Part shown: positions 33,740 to 44,197 of the stretch, piece by piece | Numbering within the stretch: the first letter of the stretch is position 1 | Layout: each line of letters starts with the position of its first letter | Assembly: GCA_046758905.1 (NCBI GenBank) | Contig: JBHIBC010000004.1 | Location: 14,623-78,622, forward strand | Reading direction: 5' to 3' | Length of the DNA stretch: 64,000 nt | Source of the DNA: JBHIBC01 sp046758905 | GTDB taxonomy: Bacteria; Acidobacteriota; Polarisedimenticolia; Gp22-AA2 | Translations under genes and position numbers: made by a program | The notes under the pieces: model-generated | Database searches by the model: none | What the model saw: only the letters and a program-made list of their open reading frames with translations | What the model was told of the DNA's origin: nothing

Positions 33740-35131
33740 TCAAGGCCGTCGCCGCCTCCCGGCCATGCTCCGCTCGTGCCTCACGACCTCTCCTCCGACC
33801 ATCACGAAGACGATGCGCCGGAGCGCCTCGATGTCCAGGTCTGGCGTCCCCTCGACGGCGATGATGTCGGCGAGGTAGCCGGGGGCGATCCGCCCGAGAT
33901 CGTCCTCCATGCGGAGCAGCTCGGCGCCCGCGAGGGTCGCGGACCGCAGCACCTCCAGCAGCGGCATCCCATAGTCCGCCATCCTCTCCAGCTCGCGCCA
34001 TCCATCGCCGTGGGGGATGGAGCCGGCGTCGGTCCCGAAGGCGATCTTGACGCCCTTGCTCATCGCCTTCCGGAAGGTCCGGCGGTGCCGCTCCACGAGC
34101 CGGTTCAGGAAGGCCGTCTCTTCGGGCTCCTCGTCCCCCTTGGGGAGGTAGACCGTCATCGTGGGGCTCCAGAACGTCCCGCGCTCGACCATCAGGTCGA
34201 GGGTGCGGTCGTCCAGCAGCATCCCGTGCTCGATGCTCCTGACCCCGCCGACCACGGCGTTGTAGGCCCCCTCGCCGCCGTAAGCGTGCGCGGCCACGTC
34301 CATGCCCCAGCGGGCCGCCTCGCGCACCATCAGCCGGATCTCCTCCACGCTCAGCTGGGTCAGGGGCTCGAGCGTCTCCCTGTCGATCAGGTGGGTCGGG
34401 CCGGTGGCGTAGATCTTGATGAAATCGACGCCGCTCTTCTTCTGGTCCCGGATAGCGGCGACCATCGCCTCCGGGCTGTCCGCGAGGATGGCGAGCTGGT
34501 CCAGCCTCCGGTCCACCGAAGGCCTCAGGCCGGAGAGATTCATGTGGCCTGCCGTGATGCTGATCGCCCATCCCGAGACGAACAGCCTGGGCCCCTCGAA
34601 CAGCCCGGCCCGAACGGCGTCCCTCACGGCGATGTCGGCCATGTCGGCTCCCTCGTTGTCGAGATCGCGCAGGGTGGTGAACCCGGCCATCAGGTCGCGC
34701 CTGGCGCCCGCGAGCGCCTCGAGGGTCCGGTAGGTGTGAGTCTTGTAGAGGACGGGCGATCTCTCGGCGTCGCCGGGAGTGAGGCAGATGTGGGTGTGGG
34801 AGTCGATCAGTCCCGGGAGCACCGTGGTCCCACCGAGGTCGATGATCGTCGCGCCCGGAGGAGCTTCCAGATCCCGGCCCACCTCGGCGATCCGCTCTCC
34901 CTCGACCAGGATGTCCACGCCCTCGCGGACGGAGCCGGCTCGCACGTCCAGCAGACGGCCGGCGCGGATCAGCGTCGACCGGGCGCGGGCCGGCTGCGGC
35001 GTCAGGAGCGGGCCGAGGATGCCGATCGCGAAGAGAGCGACTGCCGTGGCGGCCCGGTGCGGCGGCCGCTGGAGGCGGGCCGCCCCGTGGGCCGGCCGGG
35101 CGATCGCTGCGCCGGAGACGGCCGTATCCAC
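33740..35131 (-). CDS. Secreted metal-dependent amidohydrolase
   Basis: A 463-residue amidohydrolase-superfamily enzyme with a signal peptide (AATAVALFAIGILGPLLTP). Metal-binding motifs: DSHTHICL (HxH after strand 1), a lysine in DFIKIYATGP, AAHAYGGEGA, SIEHGMLL, and GTDAGSIPHG (final Asp). This is the imidazolonepropionase-like/prolidase-like secreted branch, which includes dipeptidases and Xaa-Arg or Xaa-Lys carboxypeptidases. I chose GTG 35131 because AGGAGG lies 8 nt upstream and it starts just before the signal peptide; the frame is open to 35254. Its stop is 1 bp from the end of the convergent molybdoenzyme fusion gene. Confidence 0.85.
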   Translation of the reverse strand: MDTAVSGAAIARPAHGAARLQRPPHRAATAVALFAIGILGPLLTPQPARARSTLIRAGRLLDVRAGSVREGVDILVEGERIAEVGRDLEAPPGATIIDLGGTTVLPGLIDSHTHICLTPGDAERSPVLYKTHTYRTLEALAGARRDLMAGFTTLRDLDNEGADMADIAVRDAVRAGLFEGPRLFVSGWAISITAGHMNLSGLRPSVDRRLDQLAILADSPEAMVAAIRDQKKSGVDFIKIYATGPTHLIDRETLEPLTQLSVEEIRLMVREAARWGMDVAAHAYGGEGAYNAVVGGVRSIEHGMLLDDRTLDLMVERGTFWSPTMTVYLPKGDEEPEETAFLNRLVERHRRTFRKAMSKGVKIAFGTDAGSIPHGDGWRELERMADYGMPLLEVLRSATLAGAELLRMEDDLGRIAPGYLADIIAVEGTPDLDIEALRRIVFVMVGGEVVRHERSMAGRRRRP

Positions 35132-35446
35132 TCGCTCGACCTCCTGTCGCGGACCGGCCCCGGGCCGCCGGCCCGCCTTCGGGTCGGGACTGTCGAGCCC
35201 GGCTACGTATATCACGCAACGCGGGCCCGGTGGCGATCGGCGATCTCCCGCCACGCGGAGACCTGCGGAGGAACGGAGACGTCAACGTGACGCTGCACCT
35301 CCGGTGCCGCCGGAGGCGGTGGAAGCGCTTCCAGGGTGGCCGGCGCTGAGCGATCGGCGCGCCGTTGAGGTTCAGCACCCCCGTCGATGGGCCGTGGCGG
35401 CGCTCGTGAACGCGACGACGCGGGCCCGGTGGGCCGCAAGCCTTCG
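35132..35446. other. Intergenic region upstream of the amidohydrolase gene
   Basis: The 315 bp between the amidohydrolase start and the protease stop contains no recognisable gene. An AT-richer patch near 35200-35216 (TACGTATATCACG) may hold the amidohydrolase -10 on the minus strand; no convincing -35. Confidence 0.3.
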
Positions 35447-38400
35447 CTACGGACAGAGGGGCTGCTCGGGCCGCAGCGTCCCGTCGCTGCGACGCCCGAC
35501 CAGCGACCGCGTGCCCGCCGGCGTCTGGTGGGCGTACCCCACGAGGAAGAAGGTCGCCGTGCCGAGCGTCGGAGTCGCGCTGTCCGTCACCGTTAGCAGC
35601 GGGCCCGGTGCGCTCGCGGGCTGAGGCAGTCGCGAGGCGAGGCACGACACCCCGCTGAGCGTGCCCAGAGCCGGATCGCCGCTCACGTCGATCGGGCCCG
35701 CATAGACGTCGTAGCCGGTCAGCGTGAGCGGCTGGAAGACCGACTGCCACTCGATCGTCGTCACACCGGTCGATCGGTCGTGCAAGGCCGACAGGGCGAT
35801 CTCGTCCGCATCGCCGCTGTAGACCAGGATGGACGCGGTGTTGAACCCGGTCGCCGACGCGCTGCTCGTGCACGCGGGGTCGACGCTGCAGCGCACCTGC
35901 GCGCGGTACGTCGTCGGGCGTAACGGGTGATCGACGAAGGTCGGGGTGCTCGACCAGTCCTGCACCGGTACCTCGCCCTTGAAGAAGCGGTACTGGGTCC
36001 CGCCGCCGACGCATCCACCGACCGGCACGGTCCCGGCGGCCGAGATGGTGGCCTGCTCGCCCGCCACGAACAGGCCGTCGCCGTCGAAATCGGACACGGC
36101 CACGTCGACGAGAAAGCCGCCGTCACCGGCCGTCTCATCGCACGCGTCGGCCGGGCAGGCTCCCTGAGCCGGCGGATCCATGTCGGCCTGCGGCGTGAAC
36201 TGCGACTCGATGGCGCCGGTCAGCTGGATGTCGTCGATCCACCAGCCGTCGTCCCCGGGGAAGTCAGCCCAGGTGCCGCCCGTCTCGAAGTACGACGACG
36301 AGCAGCAGTCGAACTCCCAGCCCTGGGCGATCCAGCGGATCCGGACCCTCTGGCCGAGGAAGTTGGCGAGGCTGAACTTGGTCTGGACGAAGAACCCCTT
36401 CCCGAACACGTTCTGCCGGGTGACCGTCCCATCGCAGACGGAGAAGGACGGGTCGTCCTCGTAGGCGTTCCCGCAGGCCGACCAGATGCCGAGCGGGAAG
36501 CACAGGGTCTCCCTGATCCCGCGCGGCGCCGTCGCGTCCGGGCCCGCGTCGGTCGGCGTCAGGTTGCAGTATGTGGGAGACGTCCCGAAGGTCGACCAGA
36601 TGTACGCGATGTGGTCGTAAGTGTTCTCGAACGGGACCAGCTTTTCCCAGAATCCCCAATTGTCGTTCTCGGGCCCGGGGAGCGGGTTGAGGTCGACCTG
36701 GATCTGGACGTCCCCGAAGTCGTTCGCCTGTCCCGGGAAGTCGTTCACGTTTCGATCGTCCATCATGCTGGCGACCATGAAGAACGACAGCTCGAGCTCG
36801 CCCGGGTTCGGGAACAGCGTCAGGTTGATCGGGTTGGTCATGAACGCCGCCAGCTCGCGGTGGTGCACCGTGTCCCCGTTGACGTTCCCCTGGTCGAAGT
36901 GGACGCCCCAGTGGAGGGAGTTCGGCGCGCTCGCCGCCAGCTCGCCGCCAACGGGAGTGACGAAGAGCGCGCCGCCGTCGCAACTGCCGGCCGGGCAGTG
37001 GATATGCCAGTCCATATCGTTGTCCGGGTCGATCCGGCACTCGGGGTCCTCCGGCGGCACGAGGAACCCGCCGCAGCCCACGGCATCGATCGAATTGATT
37101 CCCCCCTGGGCCGTCCCGACCGTGACCCCGATCGTGTCGTTCAGACTGTTCGGCGTCCCGATCGGCAGGCTGCTGAGGCTGACCCGCCCGTCGTTCCCCT
37201 CTCGGTCCGTGTCGAAGTTCTCGACGATGAAGCCGTCATCAGAGGTCCCGGACAGGCCGTCGGGCCCGGGGACTCGCGGCGGCGGCGCGCCCCCGGCGAC
37301 ATCAAGGTCCAGGAGGATCTCCACCGTCACCTTGCTCGACGTGCCGACCGCCTCGTTCGCCGACACCGTCAGGAAGAAGGTTCCCCTCTCGGCGTTGGCC
37401 GGGTTGATGGTCTCCGTGAGCGGGTTGACCACGAACTCGAACTCGCCGGCCTCCCCGAGCGCCGCGGTCTCGAGGACCGCCCCGCTGGGCAACGCGGGCA
37501 CGGAGATCGTGGATCTGGTGATGCATGAGATGTCCGGGTCCTCGGTTCCGAGGATGAGGTCCACGCCGGTCAGATCCGGCCCCGTGTTGCGCACCGCCAG
37601 GGACATGCGGGCGGTCTCGCCGGTGTCCGCGAACAGGTCGCCGTCACCGTCGATGTCGCGCACGCTCGTCGACAGGACGACGAAGCTCGCCAGCGGCAGC
37701 TTCTTGCAGGCCACTACAGTGTTGAACGAGATCACGTCGTCCGGTATGCCGTTGTTGTCGTCGTCGACGGTCCCCTGAGGATCGCACTCGTCGCCGCGGC
37801 CATCCGAGTCCAGGTCCGACTGTCGGGTCGTCCCCGGCACCGGCGAGGGGTTGGGTATCGTCGGGCAGTTGTCGATGGCATCCGTCACGCTGTCGCCGTC
37901 GACGTCGTCCTGCACCGTGCCGCAGCCGCCGTCGTTGGCCACGCCCAGACGCTCGCAGGACTCCTGGCTGAGGTTCTCGCACGTGCACTGCGGAGTGCTG
38001 GACGTGCACAGCTGTCCGGGCGTCTCCGCGCAGGTCCCGGTGACCGGACACTCGGCGTCGGCCGTGCAGACCGTGTCGCTGGTTCGATTGCACGAGCCCG
38101 TGGGCAGGACTTCGGCGCGCGCGTTCACGCAGTCGCCGTCGCAGACGTCGCCGATACGATCATTGTCGGTGTCCGACTGATCCGCGTTCGGCGTCCTCAC
38201 GCAGTTGTCGTTGCGGTCGTTGACCCCGTCTCCGTCCCGGTCGCTCGTCTGGAAACACGCCAGTCCCCTCGTGGTCTGGCCGGCGACCGGCACCTGACCG
38301 GCGTTGAAGACGTCCGGACAGTTGTCGAGGTCGTTGACGACTCCGTCGAAGTCGATGTCGTCGAGGTCGCAGACATCTCCGACACGATCACCGTCGGAGT

Positions 38401-41400
38401 CGAGCTGATCCGGGTTCGCGACGGACGGGCAGTTGTCGCAGAGGTCGCCGGCACCGTCCAGGTCCTGATCCACCTGCCCCGGGTTGAACAGGAGGGGGCA
38501 GTTGTCGCCCTCGTCGATGCCGTCGTTGTCGATGTTGCCGAACTCGCTCTCCCCGACCTGCCCGTCCGCGTCGGCGTCGCACCGCGGGTCGATGTAAAAG
38601 AAGTTCAGGACCGCGTCCGTCTCGGGATTCGTGAACAGCAGGTTGTCGTTGTTGAACAGCGTCCCGATGGTGACGTTGCCCCTGAACACTCCCGTGTTCC
38701 CTACCTCGGGGATCTGGAACGACTTCACCGGGATCAGGGCCGTGGTCACGCCCGTGGAAAAGGGCCGTCCGTCGGAACCGGTGGTCGCCAGGACGGTTGT
38801 GCTCCCCTGCCCCGCCCGGTTCGGATCGTTCACCGTCACCTCCACCGTGTCGTTGCACTCGTAGATGTTGAGGCGATCGACGACCAGGGTGGCGCATTGG
38901 GCCCCGGCCGGCTGGCCCGCGCCGCCGAAGCGGTCGCAGGCGCGATCCGTCCCCTCGTCGACGGGGTGCACCTCGTCCCACTCCAGGACAACGTCGTCGA
39001 TCCCGATCCCGTAGTCGGTGCCTCCCGCCGCGGTCTCCTGCGCCCAGAATCCGATGCCGATCTGCCAGCGGTTCCCGACCGGGCCGAAATCGTGCGCCCC
39101 CATCGGTTCTCCCTGGCCGCCGCCGAGGCTCATGTAGATGAACCCGTCGCGCATCTCCAGCAGGACCAGATCAAAATTCCGGCCGGGTCCGGCGTCGGTG
39201 TTCTGCTCGCACTCGCACCCTGGATCGGTCGCCGGGTCGCACGCGTCCACGCAGACCTGGGGCGCCCCCGGATCCGGGAACGGATGGAAATCCGGAGGTG
39301 CCAGCGGGATCGGAGACGTGCTCTCGGGGTTGGAATCCTGGGTGAAGGCCGAGAAGCCGCTCTCGTCGCCGTCGAACGTCCGGTTCTGCAGGATGGAGCC
39401 GTCCGGGTCGACGAGCGGCCCGAAGGTCCTCTGGTTCACCAGGCTCGCCGGGGAGATCCCCTGGTAGTACTGGTTGAAGACGGCCAGGGCGTAGATGTCC
39501 GGGAACCGGAAATTCCCGTACGTGTAGTTGCACAGCAGGCAGTTGACGTCGTCATCCTCGATATCGGTGTCGAGATCGACGTGACCGCCCGCGTAATCGA
39601 GCGTCTGGATGTTCATGTTGAACCCCAGGCGTTGGAACTCGACCTCGAAGGGGAAGCCGCGGGCGTCGTCGATCTGGTGCACCTTGGCGATGATCGGGGA
39701 GTGCAGCACGTCGAGGATCTTCTCCGCGAGCGGCGGCGTGCTCAGGTCCTGCGGCAGCCGGTAGTTGTCGCAGGCGCTGGCCTGGGGGCCCGGCGTGCTC
39801 GGGTCGCCGTCCCCGGTGTGCCAAATGCCCAGCGTGCCGGGCAGGCCGGCGGCGGTCTGGAACCCGCACAGGCCCTCGGTCCTATGCTCCCACAGGGGGC
39901 TCGCGCCGAGACCGCCAGGAACGCTGAGCGGCGACCGGAGCGCCTTCCAGCCGCCGTCGTTGCGATCGAAGCTCCACGGGACTAGGTCGCCGGCGCTGGG
40001 ACCTCCGGAGTCCGCCAGGATCCCCCGATCGAGCGCGCCGTTCGCGAACACGTCCTCGCCGGCGTCCAGAACGCCGTTGTCGTTCAGGTCCTCGCCCAGG
40101 GTATTCGTGATCAGGCCGGTGGCCGTCCCGGGCACGAACATGCTCTGGAACGTGATCGCCTCGTCCGGCCAGAATAGCTGCTTGAACGGATCGAAAGTGT
40201 CCGCGCGATCGATCTGGAGGTTGCGGTTGAAATCGCGGATCTCTCGGCCGCCGTCGGGGAAGTCGGTCGAGTAATGCAGGACCTCCCGGTCGGAGTTGAT
40301 CACGTGGCTGAAGGTGTAGGTCGCGCGCGACAGGTCGAGGTTCTGAGCGCCTCCCTCGAGCGCCAGCACCAGGTCGACTCTCCGTTCCATGAGCGACAGC
40401 CCGCTGACGACGCCGGCATCCACCTCCAGACTGAAGGTGACGCCGGTGGACTGGCCGCCCGGAACCCGACCGATCGGCTTGGGTGAGTCGAGGACCCGGA
40501 TCGCCGCCGCGCCCGGTCCCCTGGGCGTCAGCGTCGCGACGACCTCGGTGAAGTCATCCTCCTGCTCGAAGTTCAGCAGCGCCACCGAGTAGGTCACGCG
40601 CTCGCCGGCGTCGAGGAACTGGTCGCCGTCGCACCCGCCGCCGATGAAGGCCTCGGGGTTGGTGATGCCCAGGATGTCGAGCTCCGACCGGATGATGTTG
40701 GGAGTGCACTCGAAGCGCGCCCGCGCCACCGCGGATCTCGGGGTGTCGGTGTACGTGACGACCAGCGCGAGGTCATCGTCCCCTTCGACGATGCCGTTGA
40801 ACGGGATCGCCGGCCGGGCCAGCCTCACCGGCGTCCGGGTGGTGCCGAACAGCCCCCCGCCCTCGGCGCCGAAGCTCAGCCGCTCCTCGTCCTGCACGGC
40901 CCCCGAGCGGTCCAAGACCCGCAGGAGGGTATTGGAGGTCACATCGCCGGCGCCCGTAGTCCCGTCGGTGTCGAAGACCGTGGTCCTCAGATCGTCCGAG
41001 CACCCGTACTTGAACTTGTCCAGGGCGATGATGCTGGCCGGGAGCGCATGCGTCTTCCCGTTCCAGGTCTGGCCGCCCATGCCGAACACCGGACCGGCGA
41101 CCACCAGCGAGAACGGCTGTCCTCCCGAATCGAGCAGGCCGTCCCCGTCCTGATCGACCTCGTCCGGATCGAGGCGGCCGTTTCCGTCCGTGTCCTCGTT
41201 CGACCCGTCGATCAGGACGATCTGCCCCGGCAGGACCCCCGCGGCCCCCCTCTTGACCCGTACCCGCCAGGTGCCGGCGACCAGCTGGTTCGGCGTCGCA
41301 TCATCCACGAGCGACGACAGGTGCACCGCCTCGATGTTGTTCTTGTCATCGTGGATCGCCGTCTCGCTCACGGCGCGCTCCAGCGACCACTGACCGGCGG

Positions 41401-44197
41401 GCAGGCCACGCCCGGAGATGTAGACGTTGCCGTCGTAGGCGCGGTTGTCGTCCGCGGCGTTCGCCGGACAAGGGCTTCCGTCCGGCTTCGTGTCGGACGC
41501 GGTCAGGCAGTTGTCCGGGCCGGGCGATTCGACTTCCAGATCGAGGTCGTTGATGAGCACGCCGCCGCCGGTCGGGTCTGGAGGATCCGGCCAGCTGAGG
41601 GCGATCCGCAGCTGTCCGTTGGCGATCGCCCGCGTGCCGCCCGTCATGACGGCGTTCACCCCATCCACGCGGAACATCTTCTCCACCACCGAGTTGCCGG
41701 AGTTGTCGATGGGCGGCTCGCCCGTCCCGAGATAGTCGTAGACGAGGAGCCCCGGCGCCGGGTACTCGATCTGGTTGCCGGTGGCGCTCAGCCCGCGCGT
41801 CGGCGGGTAGTTCGCCAGGGGCAGCACCTGGTCGAGCAGGATGCGGCCGTACCCCTGGACGCCGTTCCCCATGATCCCGACGGGGATGCCCGCGATTGTG
41901 CCGAGGTTGGCCGCGCGGGTGCTCGCGAGGATCCTGTCGGTATCCTGGACCCGTTCGGGCACCGGGAAATCATTCGTGCTGTCGGAGAAATTGGCGCTCG
42001 CGACCAGAGCCGCGCGCACCAGGCTACCGGAGATCGAAGGCATCCGGTCCGCGTCGTCCCGGGCCGCGGTCGGGTAGAACCCCTGGGCGAAGTAATCGCG
42101 CACCAGGGCCCCCGCGGCGGTCGCCAGGGCGGCTGAGAACGAGGTGCCGAAGTTCTGGTCGTCCACCTCGTTCTGCACCGGCGGATTCTGGTCGTTGTCC
42201 CGGCTGCGGATCACCGCGATCGACTGGAAGTACGGGGCCCCGAAGAACCCGGTGAAATCGTCTCCCTGAGCCATGACGATGGGGGCGGTGCGCAGGGAGG
42301 CCGCGGTCGCCGGGCCATGGGCGCTGTAGGCCGCCACGTCCTCTTCGCCCTCGAAGAAGGTGCCGGAGTCCGCGAAGGTCGTGCCCACCGAAACGATGTT
42401 CTTCGCCGTGGCCGGAGGCGAGACCTGCAGCGGCTGGATGTCGAGGTTCGGGTCGTTGTCCGCCGCCGTTCCGTTGAACAGGTCGGGCCACAAGGTCGGG
42501 CTGAAGTCGAAACGCCCCTCTCCGGGACGGTTCCCCTGGTTTCCGACCGGCACGAAGACCATGTAGTCGAGGTTGTTCACCAGGAACCTGTCGATCTGCT
42601 GCGCCTCGAGCGTGTAGGTCCCGTTGGCGAGATTGAACACGATGCTGTCGAAGTTCGGGACCCCGAACGGCATCACGTGCAGGTGGAGATCCTCGCCGCC
42701 GCCGATCACGCCTTCGCAGGCCCCTGTCCCCCCGCCGATCGGGCAGATCGCCAGCGTCAGGCGGTCGATCAGAAACCCGGGTTGGACGTTGCCGCCGTTC
42801 TCGCGCAGCTCGTTCAGAGTGCAGAGCCCGGGGGACGCCGCGTCCTGCATGAGGATCCGCGCCCCCCGCGCCAGAGCGTCGAGGCTGAGGTTCTCGACCA
42901 GCGGCATCTCCTGCGGGTCGATCTGCTTGGAGTAGGCGAAGCCTAGCTCTCCCGGATTGCCGGCGATCAGCCCTGCCACGACGTTGCCGTGGGTGGTTGC
43001 GCCGGACAGGATGGCGTCGCAAGCCGACAACGAGATGTCGGCCACGTTCTGGATGAAGTGGATCTTGCGGTGGCTCGGGCCGATGGGGTTGGCGAGCGTG
43101 ATCGTCTGGGTGGTGGTCTGAGAGAACTGAGTGGAGTCGACCGAGAGGCCGTTATCGGTCACGGCCACGATCTGCGGCGGCACGGCGTCGCTGCCGTCGT
43201 TGATCCTGCGTCCGTCGCCGTTCGTATCGATCCCGCCGCCATCGACCCCGACGTCATGATAGGGCCTCGAGAACCTCAGGCTGTCGCGCACGTTGCCGAT
43301 CATCACCGTCGGCGGCGCCTCGGTGTTGGCCAGGACGAACTCGGGCGCCTCCCGGATCGCCGCCACGGCCGGCAGACGGGCCAGATCGATAAGCTGCTTT
43401 CGGTTGGCGCGGATCAGGTAGGTCGACCCGTCGAGGCTCGCGCGCAGGACGTTGTCCGCCCCCGCGACGCTCTTCATGCGGGCGGCCGCCTGGTCGGCGT
43501 CCCCGCCAGGCCAGAGCTGAACGTGCACGTCCATGGTGCGGCGCCCGGCGCGCTCCGGCGAAAGGAGCGGCCTCGTGCCGACGCCGGGAGAGAACTTGTA
43601 GGCGGCGCGATAGGCCCCGGCGGCCTCGACGAACGGCAGGCCGCCGAGCGCCCGCAGCGCCTGCGGCGTGTCGGCCCGGACGATCAGGGCGCGCGACGGG
43701 GCCGCCCGCAGGACCCTGCCGCCGGCGGACCGGATGGCCGATTCGATCCGCCCGTACCCGAGCTCCTTCAGGGATCGGGCGTCGATCTGCAGGATGTTCA
43801 CCCCCGGCGTCATCCGCCCGGCGCCGGTCTCCACCTCCGCACCCGGATGATCGCGGAGATCCCTCGGAAGCCGGCTGAGCAGATCCTCCGCCCCGGAGAG
43901 CTCGATCCACGCGAAGGGCGTCTGCACGAGCCGATCCCTGCGACCCCGCTCCGGAAGGGACGGCCTGACGCCGCCGGTCGGAGACAGCCCGTCGGGCCGC
44001 GGCTCAGCGATGAACCGCGGGAAGCGCTCCGCGTGACGCAGGGCGACTAGGACATGGGGATCCTCGTGAGCGCCCCGGCCCGACTTCCTCGTCCGGTCGG
44101 CCCAGTGCCGGACCATGGGGGCCAGCAGAAATCCCCCGGTGACGAGGGTGGCGATCAGGATGCTGCGAATCGTTCTCGAGAAGCCAGGCGAACTCAT
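35447..44197 (-). CDS. Giant secreted S8 subtilase with thrombospondin-type-3 calcium repeats
   Basis: A 2916-residue exported protein. After an N-terminal hydrophobic helix (SILIATLVTGGFLLAPM) and a propeptide-like region, the peptidase S8 domain carries Asp348 (AVTDNGL), His403 (THGNVVAGLIAG), the oxyanion Asn in VPVGNQGN, and Ser686 (GTSFSAALATAA): a complete triad. Long beta-rich regions follow. Around residues 1870-2140 there are six or more thrombospondin type 3-like repeats (DGDRVGDVCDLDDIDFDG; DNCPDVFNAGQ), which bind calcium. Further jellyroll-like segments run to the end; no LPXTG or obvious sorting tail is seen. ATG 44197 has GGGAGG upstream; the frame is open to 44245. Probably a cell-surface or secreted protease for polymer degradation. 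Confidence 0.88.
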   Translation of the reverse strand: MSSPGFSRTIRSILIATLVTGGFLLAPMVRHWADRTRKSGRGAHEDPHVLVALRHAERFPRFIAEPRPDGLSPTGGVRPSLPERGRRDRLVQTPFAWIELSGAEDLLSRLPRDLRDHPGAEVETGAGRMTPGVNILQIDARSLKELGYGRIESAIRSAGGRVLRAAPSRALIVRADTPQALRALGGLPFVEAAGAYRAAYKFSPGVGTRPLLSPERAGRRTMDVHVQLWPGGDADQAAARMKSVAGADNVLRASLDGSTYLIRANRKQLIDLARLPAVAAIREAPEFVLANTEAPPTVMIGNVRDSLRFSRPYHDVGVDGGGIDTNGDGRRINDGSDAVPPQIVAVTDNGLSVDSTQFSQTTTQTITLANPIGPSHRKIHFIQNVADISLSACDAILSGATTHGNVVAGLIAGNPGELGFAYSKQIDPQEMPLVENLSLDALARGARILMQDAASPGLCTLNELRENGGNVQPGFLIDRLTLAICPIGGGTGACEGVIGGGEDLHLHVMPFGVPNFDSIVFNLANGTYTLEAQQIDRFLVNNLDYMVFVPVGNQGNRPGEGRFDFSPTLWPDLFNGTAADNDPNLDIQPLQVSPPATAKNIVSVGTTFADSGTFFEGEEDVAAYSAHGPATAASLRTAPIVMAQGDDFTGFFGAPYFQSIAVIRSRDNDQNPPVQNEVDDQNFGTSFSAALATAAGALVRDYFAQGFYPTAARDDADRMPSISGSLVRAALVASANFSDSTNDFPVPERVQDTDRILASTRAANLGTIAGIPVGIMGNGVQGYGRILLDQVLPLANYPPTRGLSATGNQIEYPAPGLLVYDYLGTGEPPIDNSGNSVVEKMFRVDGVNAVMTGGTRAIANGQLRIALSWPDPPDPTGGGVLINDLDLEVESPGPDNCLTASDTKPDGSPCPANAADDNRAYDGNVYISGRGLPAGQWSLERAVSETAIHDDKNNIEAVHLSSLVDDATPNQLVAGTWRVRVKRGAAGVLPGQIVLIDGSNEDTDGNGRLDPDEVDQDGDGLLDSGGQPFSLVVAGPVFGMGGQTWNGKTHALPASIIALDKFKYGCSDDLRTTVFDTDGTTGAGDVTSNTLLRVLDRSGAVQDEERLSFGAEGGGLFGTTRTPVRLARPAIPFNGIVEGDDDLALVVTYTDTPRSAVARARFECTPNIIRSELDILGITNPEAFIGGGCDGDQFLDAGERVTYSVALLNFEQEDDFTEVVATLTPRGPGAAAIRVLDSPKPIGRVPGGQSTGVTFSLEVDAGVVSGLSLMERRVDLVLALEGGAQNLDLSRATYTFSHVINSDREVLHYSTDFPDGGREIRDFNRNLQIDRADTFDPFKQLFWPDEAITFQSMFVPGTATGLITNTLGEDLNDNGVLDAGEDVFANGALDRGILADSGGPSAGDLVPWSFDRNDGGWKALRSPLSVPGGLGASPLWEHRTEGLCGFQTAAGLPGTLGIWHTGDGDPSTPGPQASACDNYRLPQDLSTPPLAEKILDVLHSPIIAKVHQIDDARGFPFEVEFQRLGFNMNIQTLDYAGGHVDLDTDIEDDDVNCLLCNYTYGNFRFPDIYALAVFNQYYQGISPASLVNQRTFGPLVDPDGSILQNRTFDGDESGFSAFTQDSNPESTSPIPLAPPDFHPFPDPGAPQVCVDACDPATDPGCECEQNTDAGPGRNFDLVLLEMRDGFIYMSLGGGQGEPMGAHDFGPVGNRWQIGIGFWAQETAAGGTDYGIGIDDVVLEWDEVHPVDEGTDRACDRFGGAGQPAGAQCATLVVDRLNIYECNDTVEVTVNDPNRAGQGSTTVLATTGSDGRPFSTGVTTALIPVKSFQIPEVGNTGVFRGNVTIGTLFNNDNLLFTNPETDAVLNFFYIDPRCDADADGQVGESEFGNIDNDGIDEGDNCPLLFNPGQVDQDLDGAGDLCDNCPSVANPDQLDSDGDRVGDVCDLDDIDFDGVVNDLDNCPDVFNAGQVPVAGQTTRGLACFQTSDRDGDGVNDRNDNCVRTPNADQSDTDNDRIGDVCDGDCVNARAEVLPTGSCNRTSDTVCTADAECPVTGTCAETPGQLCTSSTPQCTCENLSQESCERLGVANDGGCGTVQDDVDGDSVTDAIDNCPTIPNPSPVPGTTRQSDLDSDGRGDECDPQGTVDDDNNGIPDDVISFNTVVACKKLPLASFVVLSTSVRDIDGDGDLFADTGETARMSLAVRNTGPDLTGVDLILGTEDPDISCITRSTISVPALPSGAVLETAALGEAGEFEFVVNPLTETINPANAERGTFFLTVSANEAVGTSSKVTVEILLDLDVAGGAPPPRVPGPDGLSGTSDDGFIVENFDTDREGNDGRVSLSSLPIGTPNSLNDTIGVTVGTAQGGINSIDAVGCGGFLVPPEDPECRIDPDNDMDWHIHCPAGSCDGGALFVTPVGGELAASAPNSLHWGVHFDQGNVNGDTVHHRELAAFMTNPINLTLFPNPGELELSFFMVASMMDDRNVNDFPGQANDFGDVQIQVDLNPLPGPENDNWGFWEKLVPFENTYDHIAYIWSTFGTSPTYCNLTPTDAGPDATAPRGIRETLCFPLGIWSACGNAYEDDPSFSVCDGTVTRQNVFGKGFFVQTKFSLANFLGQRVRIRWIAQGWEFDCCSSSYFETGGTWADFPGDDGWWIDDIQLTGAIESQFTPQADMDPPAQGACPADACDETAGDGGFLVDVAVSDFDGDGLFVAGEQATISAAGTVPVGGCVGGGTQYRFFKGEVPVQDWSSTPTFVDHPLRPTTYRAQVRCSVDPACTSSASATGFNTASILVYSGDADEIALSALHDRSTGVTTIEWQSVFQPLTLTGYDVYAGPIDVSGDPALGTLSGVSCLASRLPQPASAPGPLLTVTDSATPTLGTATFFLVGYAHQTPAGTRSLVGRRSDGTLRPEQPLCP

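Noticed and set aside
36000..38600. Repeated GAC/GTC-rich tracts suggesting tandem DNA repeats or CRISPR
   Set aside because: They are the codons of calcium-binding Asp-rich thrombospondin type 3 repeats in the subtilase, with no constant spacer-repeat pattern.
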